Positions 45,501 through 56,326 of a DNA stretch of 64,000 nucleotides are shown here, piece after piece; position 1 is the first letter of the stretch; each line of letters opens with the position of its first letter. Origin of the DNA: Gamarada debralockiae (taxonomy: Eukaryota; Ascomycota; Leotiomycetes; Helotiales; Hyphodiscaceae); assembly GCA_002803225.1 (NCBI GenBank), contig NXFV01001887.1, positions 37,394 through 101,393 on the forward strand, given 5' to 3'. A model generated the notes under the pieces. That model saw nothing but the letters and a program-made list of their open reading frames with translations. It did not search any database and had not been told where the DNA came from. The translations under genes were made by a program, and so were the position numbers.

Positions 45501-48128
45501 GTGGGTGCAAAATAATAGGCTTTCCTTATTTGGTCGACCTTGCGAGGTCTCTGCTACGGGCCGTCTGCGGGACCGTTTGGGGTTATGCAGGTAGTTCCAG
45601 ATTTGGTCATTGTTGGTTCTGGTGTCGCTGTGAGTGGTTTGGAAGAACACTTCCCATACTTTGATAGGCGAGATAATGCCGAATATTATTCGACTTCAGC
45701 AGTCATCACCACAACGGAGACTTACAAACGTCGCAAATGAGAAATCTCCCATCTTGTCTCATACTGGTATCTCCGGGCTCGGATTTCGATGTTAGATATT
45801 CGTCATCGCAAGTTTTGATATCTGATGCTGCGAGACCAGAGCATTCTCAACGGCTCACGTCACGTCGGCTAAAGCTCTGGACAGGATTTAGAGTTCCCGT
45901 AAAAGTAAAAGGTCAACTCGTAACGTAAGTAAGCCTCCAGAGTAACAGGAAACGAAAGTCGGAGAAAAGGAGGGAAACTTCTGAAGCTCGCTTGAAGTGC
46001 TTCAGGGCCTTTTGACTTCCACTGCCACGAGCTTTAGAGTTCGAAGCCTTCTCGGGTCGATGGTGATCCTTCGGGAGCTAAGAGCTGGGCTTTCTTGCTG
46101 GAATCTCAGGTTTTGCTGTCAAAAATCATGGGATCGGCACTTCCTGGGTATCAAGCACGTGTTTTAACCCCAAGGGGCTTGGTCTTATCGGAGAAGTTCC
46201 CGGATCCAGCTTGGTGGGACTGATCACTTGCATGGTTTTACTTCTAGGAGGTCAGGCGAAACGTTACCGTGGAAAGTTGTCATCATCATTTCTTTCTAGG
46301 AGAAAGGCAAGGAGATATCCTGGAAAAGATGGAGAAATAGTTCGACATTTACGAAAACCCCATCTGATCGACTAGGTGTTTTACCAAGCGCAAGAACGGA
46401 GGCTTAGCACCGTATCTTTCCTTTCTCGTTATAGTGTGTGTCGTCCTCGCTGTGTAACTTTAAGGCAGAGCAAAGTGAACTATGATGCCAGATGCCGAGC
46501 CGAAAATTATTCCAACAATCCAAATTTGACAAGAAAATTGACGAATTCGATATGATTTGGACGCCTTTTAGGAACTTTCCTGTGTCAAGGGAATTGCGAA
46601 TTTTCTCCACGTGAAGGGCGGCGAACTACTAGACAGAAACATAACATTTTGCTTTTCATCTTCAACATATCTTGCTTTTTGCGCAGAAGCTCTTCAATCC
46701 GGATTCAGGGAGACTTCCCAACGGTATGGCTAGGCATGGGGGTAGGCCGTTTCGAAGGCTTCGGCGAGGATGCAGCATCGACAGGCTTTGCAATTTTTGG
46801 GATGTCTGGGTCCTTGGTAAAACCCTGCATATACCGGTACTATGAGCATGGAATAGTGTATTACAGTACTCTGGGTCCTGCCGGTACAAGTCTCTGGAAA
46901 TTGTGGTGGTCGGGCCACTAATTATTTCTGGGCAAAGCCAGCCTTTCTACCACAGTCACAGAAATATGCTGCTGTCCCATGTCTTGAGGCGGCTCAGGCG
47001 GGTATTCCATCCCCTGAATGATATGATGTACGAGTATGATACCCGATTGAAATTATTGTCACCGTGCTTTCCCCAAAGAGCTTGGTGCAGATTCTGCCAC
47101 CGATGAAGCTAATTCCATCTGAGACACAACATTGAACGCGCACTGGCAGTTTCTGGTCATTTTGGGCGCCACGGTCATTTTACCCCACAAGTTCGAGTCC
47201 GCGATAGCTGGGTCCCCTAAAGAAACAATGCTCTTATTACCGGTATGAGTCGGATTATCTTGTTAAGGGCGGCTGTTTGGAGGCGTAGTCGGTCAACGCC
47301 GCCGCCGTCAGTCCCCTGCCTGGATCTCTCTTCTGCTCAGCGCTCAGATAAGGCTTGGTGATGGTTACTCGATATCAGGGCCGAGCTACCACCTAACTAC
47401 GCCTCCCGAGCAACTATCTTCCGTTATTTGGTCTTTACGAGACCCAACTCTCGTTTCCTCCCTCCCAAACAGGATATTTCCACAGCCAACCAATACAACG
47501 CAATTCCCAAACATCCCCTTGCTCTGGATCCCACCTTCTGCATACTACAGACCGTCGTGCATGAACCAGAACTCAACATCCTTGGGAGCTATCCGTTGTT
47601 GACGCCTTTTTTGCGTTCACTCACCAGCCGTGTCTGCTAAAATACCACTGTCGGCCTTGCACGAGCTGCCGTTTCCAGAAGAATGGGTTTGGCCGAACTA
47701 AGCGTCAGAGCATGAGCCACACCTTTCCATTCTGCCACTACCGACATACTTCAACTTTTCACACGTACATGTGTTGGAAACTCTCTATCGAATCTATCAT
47801 ATCTGGACTTCTTCTTCCGCACCCTCGTGCAATTGTGACATACGCGGGCCTCTCAGAAAAATCATACCTCCCACCCTTTTCGGATCTATCACACAAATCG
47901 GGACACACGGCACTTCGTTGCGACTGCCGCCCTGGAGACAAATCATTTGCATTGTTGGAAGTCAGCTGAATTCAACCGGAACATCGAAGCAAATTTCAGC
48001 CTTCCTGAAATAGTCAACTGAGAGCGTAACTGTGCCACATAGCTACTTGCATCTGAAGAAGCGCCCATATCTCCCTTTTATGTAGGAGAGCGGTCCGTCT
48101 ACGTGGTGGATACGGCCAAGTTTCGAAC
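42589..48128. other. 5.5 kb without a recognisable gene
   Basis: Many short frames occur on both strands (the longest, 43530-44075 minus, 181 codons, has no domain and unusual composition), and none joins to others through splice sites. Base composition is ordinary, so it does not look like a RIP-mutated transposon. The right end is the upstream region of the Zn2Cys6 regulator, whose mRNA leader may be long. Confidence 0.45.
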
Positions 48129-51121
48129 ATGACCCAGATATACACCCGGCCATTCATTTTCCCCATGCATGAGCAGCCTTCTTCATGCGACCAGAGACCT
48201 GTTAATGATACTTATTCTTTGAGGGAGTTTCAGAAGACAGACGCATATTCAGAACAATATCGACCCTACGAAGGAGGTGCTGGGGAGCCTCGTTCACCAA
48301 TGTCTGAACATAAGAAGATACCTTTCGAAGCCCCCCTTCCAAAAGCTGGGGATATGTATCCAAAAAGGCCAGAGATCGCCCAAAACTCACCCAGAGAACA
48401 ACTGCCTCCACTTAGTAGCCTGTTTGGTTCTTCCTCATCACACCCAAGTAGACCAGCTCAGTCTCCATATTCAGATCGCCACAGTCCTGTGTTCCCAGCA
48501 TTTTCTACCCTCGACGCACGCAATCCAGCAACACCCCTTCACCCAGATCGACCTTATGAGAGCTCCTACTTTCAACGACGAGGTTCAGCCCGCCAGTATT
48601 CATACAGCTCGAGGCCAGAACCAGTTGAGAGGCTGGGTTTTCCTGCTCCTCCACGTCCTAGTCAAGCTGGCGCAAGACCTGAATCACCTCGATACGAATC
48701 CCAGCATGGACCAGCCGAGGCTGCAAGGCCTCAACACCCTTCTGGATGGTCACCTCATTCTCAAGCTTCTGGCCAAGAGTACTTTGCAAGGGATACATCT
48801 TCCTCCTTCAGACCCCACTCAGAACACCGTCCTCACCCCCCTCAAATCCACAGGCCTGAACTGGAGTCAAGACCCACATACCGCGATGCACAACACATTG
48901 CGCCAGTGACACCTAACTACCCACCAACACCAGCCAGTACTGTAGCTGGCGATTCAGCAACTACGAAAGATGGACTTGGGCCTAAGATTTGGACGGGGAC
49001 TCAGTTTCTGCCTCGTTTTGTAAGACAAGCTGAAGTGCCGGGTGAAGGGATGTGTTACTTCTACGATGATGGAACACACTGCAAGACAGTGATCGATGGG
49101 GAGATTGTTAATGCGCACTGGGGTGTTACGAAAGCTGGGAAGCCGAGAAAGAGGCTGGCAATCGCTTGTATCACTTGCAGAGAGAAGAAGATCAAGTGCG
49201 ACCCAGACTATCCTCGCTGTGTCCAATGCGAGAAGTTTGGGCGGGTTTGCAAGTTCAAGAATGCGTAAGTCATCGCCATCATATATTCATTGGAATCTGC
49301 TAACGATCGGTGAAAAGTCCTCGAGGTGGCCAAGGATCGCCAGATACCCCTCCCGCAGATCCAGAAGACCTTATTCCACGACCAGTCTCATCAAGAACTG
49401 ATACTGAGTCATTCAAAGTTGAGCAGCGTGAGGACAGTCAATCTGTTTCCCCTCTACGGATCTTGCGCCGATCAACACCAGACTCGGAATCTCACCCCTC
49501 GAAGCGCCAGCGAACTAGCTACACTGACTTCACCCCAGTTGCATCAGAGGCTTCTCCTCGGCTCTCTGTTCAGGAGCCAACCTCTCCTTCTTACCCCTGG
49601 CTCGAAACTTTGGTTGCCAACCCCATCGACCACAGCGTTCTCCGAGATTGGCAGGTGAACCCGTACACTGCCCACCCCGCTCTTGTCGCGGAACTCACAA
49701 CTGTGTTCTTCAAGCATGTTCCAGAGACAGCCTGCTGCATGTTTCCTGAAGGACCATTCAAGGCCTGGGTTCTCTCAGGAGGCGAAAAGTCCCTCGATGA
49801 CTTGATGCTCATCTACACCATCCTTGCAATGGGTACGGTCTTCTCTTCGAAGTCAGAGCACAAAGCATTGGGGATCCAATACGCCTCCATCTCTCGATAC
49901 GCATGCGACAACCGTCACTTCAGCATCCAGCTTGTGCAGTCTCGCTTGATACTCGCACTCTACTATTTTGCAATCAACAATCCCAACGATTCTTGGGATG
50001 CTTGTGGAGGAGCTCTCAGAGCTGCCAGCGGGCTCAGACTGAATGTGGAATTTGAGAAGAGCGAGGAGGCCTACCTCAAGACTTTTCCTTACGGTCTGAA
50101 CCGTCACGGGTATGCCGAATGCAGGAGACGAACTTTCTGGTGCTGCTACCTCATGGACCGTTTCAACGGTTTCTGCTCTGGACATTTCAGCGTCATTCAC
50201 CCCGAAGACGTTTTCTTGCGACTCCCTTGCAACGCCAAAAGCTTCGAGTCGGAAACCGAAGTCCACAACCCGTACTTCGATATCGCTACCCCACCCATCC
50301 AAAACACCAACTGGACCATCGGATCGATGGCATATCTAATCAATGTTTGCACGATTTGGGGAGAAGTAATGGCGAATATCTATCGCACTGCACAACGTCC
50401 CGTTCCAGCTACATCTAGTTCTGCTTTCACGGTCTTTTACGAGAACGCGACGCAGCGTTTGCGTGCGTGGAAAGATTCCCTCCCAACCTGCTACCAATTC
50501 TCGGCTCAGAACCTAAAGAGGGCAGCGGACGGTGGAAAGTTGGGAACATTCATGACGATGCACGCAGTGTTCCACACCACGGCGATGAAATTAAATCGAT
50601 ACATGCAACACTCCACCCTGAACGCCTCACAGATCGCCCATCACGTTTCTGCCGCTCAACAGCATGCAGAGACACTTTTGGTAATGATGGATACTCTTGC
50701 AGCTCGACGCACTTCGATGCCTAGCTCCATCAGCCCAAGCGAGCAGAGCACTTCAACGAACGAGTTCTCCTCTCCTTTCGTCGGATACTCGATCATTTCA
50801 GCAATCGACATCCTCACAGCTAAAGTCTCCCTTGCATCACTGCCAACCCGCCTTAGCTCCTTTAGTGGGGCACAATCGATCCTCGCTGAGCTCGCCCTCT
50901 TCTGGCAGAGCGCACGAACTCAACAAGCCCTCGTTCTACAACGAATCCGAGAGTTGTCTGAGCTTACAACGGGCAAAGACGAGCAGAGAGGAGCAGGACC
51001 TATTGGATTCAGGTTTGGGAACAGGAGTGGCGTTGGAAGAGATATCGGGGAGGGGATGTTTGAGATGAGAGAGGCTATCGAGAACACATTTTCAAGAGAT
51101 TACGACTGTGTTTACGCTTAA
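48129..51121 (+). CDS. Zn2Cys6 transcription factor
   Basis: Two exons (48129-49264, 49318-51121) encode 979 residues. The binuclear zinc cluster CX2CX6CX6CX2CX6C is at 347-374 (CITCREKKIKC, then DPDYPRC, VQC, EKFGRVC), preceded by a conserved block CYFYDDGTHCKTVIDGE and HWGVTKAGKPRKRLA. The first 270 residues are Ser/Pro/Gln/Arg-rich and likely disordered. After the cluster come an NLS-like PSKRQR and a fungal-specific regulatory domain (about 450-750) with ECRRRTFWCCYLMDRFNGF. It should bind DNA as a dimer in the nucleus. The cluster sits far from the N-terminus, unlike most family members. The strongly conserved zinc region suggests an ortholog across filamentous fungi, but I cannot name it. 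Target genes unknown. Confidence 0.93.
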
Positions 51122-52569
51122 GGACATGTTTTGGAACGTAGATGTCACGGATTTATATGGGAATGGTACATATACATCGGCGTTGGATTTGGAGGATGAA
51201 ATACCATGGGAATCTTGTACAATAATACGGCTTGAAGATATCAAGCAACAACAGCGAATAAATTCATAAAATGAATTCATAATGGTATTACAAGCACTCG
51301 ATCTCCGGCGAGACTCTTCGTCCGTACCCTTCCCACCCATCTTTAAATTTACCGACTCACCTGCCGTCTCCAGTGCCATACCCACCCCAATATCGCACTT
51401 TTCGCTATCTGCTATCCACCTTCTCTTCCACTTTCCGCCCACCTCTACCTCCGTAGTGCCCCACATCACGTGTCAGCAGCCGATCCGTCTTACTCAAATC
51501 CCGCTCTTCTTCTCCCATTGGCTAGGACAAACGAGTTTTAGTCTCATAATATCATCTGTACAGTACGAAAATTAGCGTAAGTCTACTCGAAAAATACTGC
51601 CACTAACTCGCGTTCGGCATCTGACATTTAGCTTCGCTCTAAAACCTTCGCAACTACCGCTGCTGAGATCAACTACAAGGGTCCATAAAATTGACTTTCC
51701 TCTACCATTCCCTTACTCGCTGCAAAAATTGTTGGATATAAAGTAGCTTTGCTCGCCTATTAGTGGCTTTTGGTGTAGGTTTTGGCATTTGGTCGTCGGC
51801 AACTATGCTGGATGGGGTATCAGATGCTGACCGGCGGATGGATTTTGAGTCAGGGAGCAGGCATCAGGTGATTCAGGAGTTCCGAGCCTGTGGAGCTTAA
51901 GTGTGGAGCAGAAGCCGATGCACAGGGCTGAACTCTCTCGAGTACGCCTTACTTGTTTAGGCAGAAAGTGCCGAGTATCCACCTTTACCTGAAGTTTTCT
52001 AGATCTTTACTGTACTCTTCCCCCGGAATGAAGGTTAAAATTTTGGCTGTGCCACCCGCCAAAAAATTAACATTCTTTTTTTTGCCCTCGACCGTCATTG
52101 TTCCTCTCAGGGGGGAGTGGTACGTGCGCCAAAAGAAACCAGCCTCTTTTGCTGACTTGCGTCCTCTCTTGACAGGCTCCCTTTTTTGAATTGGGTTTAC
52201 TATTTTGGTGAAATCGTGCCATTTTTGTAGGTAATTCGTAAAAACCAATTAGTATATAGCCTCCTATTGGTTGAACGAAGAGGTTTACGCGAATTTTCGT
52301 ATGAAGTGGTTTTCAGCTAACCTTAAATTATGCCCTAGTCGATGAGAGATGACGGTCGATCGATCTCGCTTTCTTTTTTTTGTCTCATTTTATTCGCTAG
52401 GATTCTCCTGAGTTGGCACGGAGTTTTATTTTTGCGCATCATTTTTGGAACGGACCAACGACGACATCCGATTACCCGAAAAATACATTCGAGGACGGAT
52501 TGAGATCGGAGAGCAAGATCGGCTCAAGCCGACGGGTAGACAGAGGATGTGAGGACGATAGAAGTGAAA
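51122..52569. other. Intergenic between two intact genes
   Basis: No supported frame. The left part is the 3' end of the regulator gene, the right part the promoter and leader of the WD40 gene, with CT-rich tracts (52364-52389). Confidence 0.5.
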
Positions 52570-53743
52570 ATGGCATTCCCCTCAAAACCCATAACGCAAT
52601 TACTCGGCTCAAACGGTACGTCTCCCTTTCATCATCCCCCTTATCTCCCTCACCAACAGCAGCAAAATATATCCTCCCCATTACGCCATCCAGCCAGACG
52701 AGCACGAACCCACCAACTGACATCTCAAAGGTCCCGTCCACGCCTTCAGCTACTCCTCCTCCCCCTCAACCTACATCCTAACCGGGTCCGCGGACCGTTC
52801 CATCCGGCTGTACAACCCTTCCCGCCCAGCGCCCTCAGCGCCCGCAAACCCGCTCGAACCTCCCAAACCCACACAGCTCATCCAAACATATACCGCGCAC
52901 GGCTACGAAGTCCTCGATATCAGCGTCGCACAAGATAACGCGACATTTGCGTCCGCAGGCGGGGACCGCAGCGTCTTCCTCTGGGATGTCGCGACGGCTA
53001 AGACGCTGAGGCGTTTTGGCGGTAACAATGGCCACAATGCGAGAGTCAATGCGATTACGTTTGCGGGGCAGGGTGATAGTGTGTTAGTGTCAGGGAGTTT
53101 TGATACGAGTGTGAGGATCTGGGATGTTAAGAGCCAGAATATGAAGCCCATAATGGTGCTTGAGGAGGCGAGGGATTCGGTGTCTTGTGTCCTGGCGGGA
53201 CAGGGGGCGGGGAAGGGAGGAGAGTATGAGATTGTTACGGGGAGTGTGGATGGGAGGTGCAGATATTATGATTTGAGGATGGGGAGGCTAGATACGGATG
53301 TTGTGGGCACGAGTGTTACGAGCTTGCAGCGGACGAGGGATGGAAAGGGTGTCCTGGTTGGAGGCTTGGATTCTAGTGTAAGGTTGATGGATAGGGATGG
53401 TGGAGGCCTTCTTAAAACTTACAAAGGAGAAGGCTTCAAGAATGAGGAGTTCCGAGTTCGGAGCGCTTTTGGAGCGAACGAGAGATGGGTTCTTTGTGGG
53501 AATGAAGACGTCAAAGGAGACGATGGGGAGGTGGTGGTTTGGGATACCTTGAGTGGGAATGTGGTTGAGAAGATACGCGTTGAAGGGTCGAAGGCTGAAG
53601 GCAAGAAGAAGATTGGGAGGGATGGAAAGGAGAAGGAGAAGAGGAATGTCATCAGTTGTTTGGCTTGGAAGGAGAACGGGAGGGGTGATCAGTGGTGCTG
53701 CGCTGGCACTGATGGGATCGTCACCGTTTTTGGGCCTCCATGA
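52570..53743 (+). CDS. WD40-repeat protein, WDR83/MORG1-like
   Basis: Two exons (52570-52615, 52731-53743) encode 352 residues. The repeats read ILTGSADRSIRLYNP, HGYEVLDISV with FASAGGDRSVFLWDVATAKTLRRF, HNARVNAITF with LVSGSFDTSVRIWDVKS, EIVTGSVDGRCRYYDLRMG, VTSLQRTRDG with GGLDSSVRLMDRD, and VVVWDTLSG, six or seven blades of a propeller. The order and wording match WDR83, which scaffolds MAPK signalling and associates with the spliceosome in animals. Fungal members are little studied. The tail carries a Lys-rich insertion before the last blade (EGKKKIGRDGKEKEK). The gene is intact and the start ATG directly precedes the conserved N-terminus. Confidence 0.92.
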
Positions 53744-54590
53744 AGGGTGGTGTCCACTTCGGATATCAAATTGCTGTGCGTGCTCGGTGGCAGCCACAAA
53801 TTGCATATCATGTTTTGTCGAAAGCCGATTTTCTCCACCCTGAAACTCACAGCAAGGGAGCAACTGAGCCCACGTTGATTAACAACAAACATCCCACGAA
53901 GAGCACCAGAGCCAAAATGGGACGCTTTGAAGCGTTCTAGAATATGGGCCTAAGAGGCAGACAGGGTATTGAAGCTAAAGGCAACCGTTCCGCCAACCCC
54001 GCCAAAAACGCAGACGCAGTTCTTGTCGACGTCTCTCTTATTGAGACCGAGGAAACTGGGGATGGTTCTTCCTTGGGCTTGACACCGGCCTCTCTCAAGG
54101 TTACAGTATATCCTAGTAGGAGCCTTGCTGCTGCCTGGAAGAGAGGGAAGTGAAGTCAAAATCATCCTTTTCGGCGTAGGGGTTTCCCAAACAACACGAA
54201 CCCTTAACATCGATCTACAGTTGAGTAGTTCCACCAAGGATGTTGCGTTTTGCATGCCGTTGTTGTGTCGAGAAACAAAAGAGATTATTGGGCTTCTGTT
54301 GAAACGTTCGATTGAGGCAAAAGGTCAATATGAGCGCTGTGGGGTTTTTATAACTCTGGAAGGAAGCTTGGAAGGATTTGTTAAAGCTTCCAAGAGCGCC
54401 GAGCCACTGTTGAGTATGAGGAGGTCAATAATAGACTGGAAAGTACACAATAACTATTGTATAATCCTGGGTGAGGTTCATAAAACATTGGATCAAAGTG
54501 CTGTCATGCTGAACATTTAATTTCGTGACGCTCTCTCATAGTGAAGTACACAGAATCTCTCAAGAAGGGCCTCAAACCCATAAATATGTC
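53744..54590. other. No gene recognised
   Basis: Short frames on both strands without domain or supported intron. It lies between the 3' end of the WD40 gene and a truncated gene fragment. Confidence 0.42.
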
Positions 54591-54960
54591 CTACAAATCC
54601 CATTTGACTCTCTTAGGCTCTTCCGAAAGCTTGTCGGTGGCTGCCCTGGTCCTTGCTTGCCGTTTGACCACAGAATCCATCGTACTCATCCTCGACTTGG
54701 CCGAGTAATAATCCGCGCTGTAATCCGTATCAGTCCTCAAGACAGGTTGTGCCTCAGGAAGTTGCTCGGTGCGCGTTGCTAGCCCTTTGCATTGAAAGTC
54801 CATCGTGTTGATTCGTGACTTCGTGAAAGATCGTCCGGCGCTGAACTCAGTGTCAGTCCTCATGACAGGCTGTATCTTAGGAGCTGGTCTCCGCTCATTG
54901 CCAGGCTCGTTGACTGAACGCTCATGGGGATACTCAGTGGTTTCGCTACTCGGGTTCCCT
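54591..54960 (-). pseudogene. Gene fragment with two 40-residue repeats, cut by a transposon
   Basis: Reading the minus strand, the frame ends at the stop 54591-54593. It contains two similar units, one around PAPKIQPVMRTDTEFSAG...KSRINTMD and one around PEAQPVLRTDTDYSAD...KSRMSTMD, each about 40 residues, at the C-terminus of an otherwise charged sequence. No known domain. Going upstream, the frame runs into what looks like the end of the pogo-type element (about 54960-55030), so the 5' part of this gene is missing. Because the repeats keep their frame and similarity, this was probably a real coding exon. Confidence 0.4.
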
Positions 54961-55030
54961 GTTAAAATCCCACCCCACCAAAAATCCCACTTTTTACTTC
55001 GCCAGCACCACACACTAAAAGTCGAATAAA

Positions 55031-56024
55031 ATGCGCAATTTACATCGGATTCCGGAGGCGATTGCAGATTTAGAAAGCTAAGAGGTCCCTAATATTAAAG
55101 CTACTACCGAAAAGTATAATCTAGAACGTACGACGCTAGGAAACCGATAGAAGGGCAAATCGACCTTAATAGAGGAGTGTATCTTTGTCCACCGCTAGTG
55201 CCTCACTAACTCCTAAGAGAGAGCTCTAGTAGGGCTTATAAACGAGCTTACTAACTAAAGAATGCCTCCGACTACTATAATCGTTAAGAACTTAGTAAAG
55301 GAGATTAGGGGATATACGGTAGGAAAGAACTAGACAGCCTCTTTTATATATAAGTATAAGGATAAGCTAAAAAGTCTATACTTAAAGAGTATTAATAATA
55401 AGTATATCAAGGGCGAATATCTACTTGCTTATAAGCTGTTTTATGAATTAGTTAAGTGTTTTTTTGCATTGCTTTAATAGTTATATTACTTTGAACCTTA
55501 CTAACTACTCTTTTACTATAGCTCCTTGAAGTAATCGAAGAATATAATATTACTACGGATAATATATAGAACATTAATGAAAAGAGGTTCTTAATTAGAA
55601 TAGGGGCTAAGATACAAAGAATTATGTCCTGGGTAGCTTATAAGTAAGGCAAATATTAATAGTTTGCCCAAGATAGGAACCGCGAGTTTATTACTCTTAT
55701 TATATACATTTGTGCCCTAGGCAATATAATCCTATTAACTTTATTATACAAAAGGAAGTCCAAGGATCTTTAGGATACTTGGGTAAAGGAGTTAGAGGAC
55801 CCGAACGATTTGTTCTTTAGAGCTACAGAAAATAGATAGACAAATGATATATATAGCCTAAAGTAGTTATAAGAGGTCTTTAAACTAAGAACTCGGCCTA
55901 TAAGATAAACAACTAAGCGTCTCTTGATTATTAATAGTTACTCGAGCTATATTAATCTTCGGTTTATTAAATAGGCTAATAATTATAGAATTATTATCTT
56001 AATTTTACCTCCTCACGTAATACA
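55031..56024 (+). mobile_element. Pogo-type (Tc1/mariner superfamily) transposase relic
   Basis: From ATG at 55031 the plus frame shows a Psq-type helix-turn-helix start (RIPEAIADLE), a CENPB-like DNA-binding part (LVGLINELTN, VGKN then Trp-to-stop) and, after a broken middle, the DDE nuclease core (GNIILLTLLYK, DLFFRATENR, LLIINSYSSY, ILILPPH). It carries more than fifteen in-frame stops, all TAA or TAG at positions where Gln or Trp is expected, which is what RIP does to CAA/CAG and TGG. The frame is cut at 56024, just after the conserved LPPH, where the gypsy LTR begins. Original coding capacity about 500 residues; the rest is not found at the other side of the gypsy element. Confidence 0.75.
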
Positions 56025-56315
56025 TATATTACGAAGGTAGGAAAACCTTAGGCAAATAGCTTCGATTCTCTACTACTATATTGTAGAGACAAGGATTCTA
56101 AACTAAAGAAGAAAGAAGGGAAGGTAGGAGGCCAGAGAAAGAGAAGATATAGCCAAGCCTATCGTGCCACACGTGATCTAAGCGAGGTTCTTACAATTAT
56201 AAGACCCACTTATTACGTGATCTCAGTAATACGCCTCAGGCATAATTTCCCCTAGGACTATTATACTTATTTTAAGCTAGGGCTTAACATTAGGAGTATT
56301 AGGGCCGTTATATCA
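56025..56315 (-). repeat. 3' LTR of the gypsy element
   Basis: 291 bp aligned without gaps to 62278-62568. By hand count about 33 sites differ, all but one transitions. It ends in CA (56314-56315), the complement of the TG that opens an LTR; its outer end reads TA, as expected for a mutated TG. Confidence 0.92.
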
Positions 56316-56326
56316 CCCCCCTCTCT
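56316..56326 (-). other. Polypurine tract
   Basis: AGAGAGGGGGG on the minus strand directly abuts the 3' LTR. It primes plus-strand DNA synthesis in LTR retrotransposons, and its position fixes the element's orientation. Confidence 0.85.
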
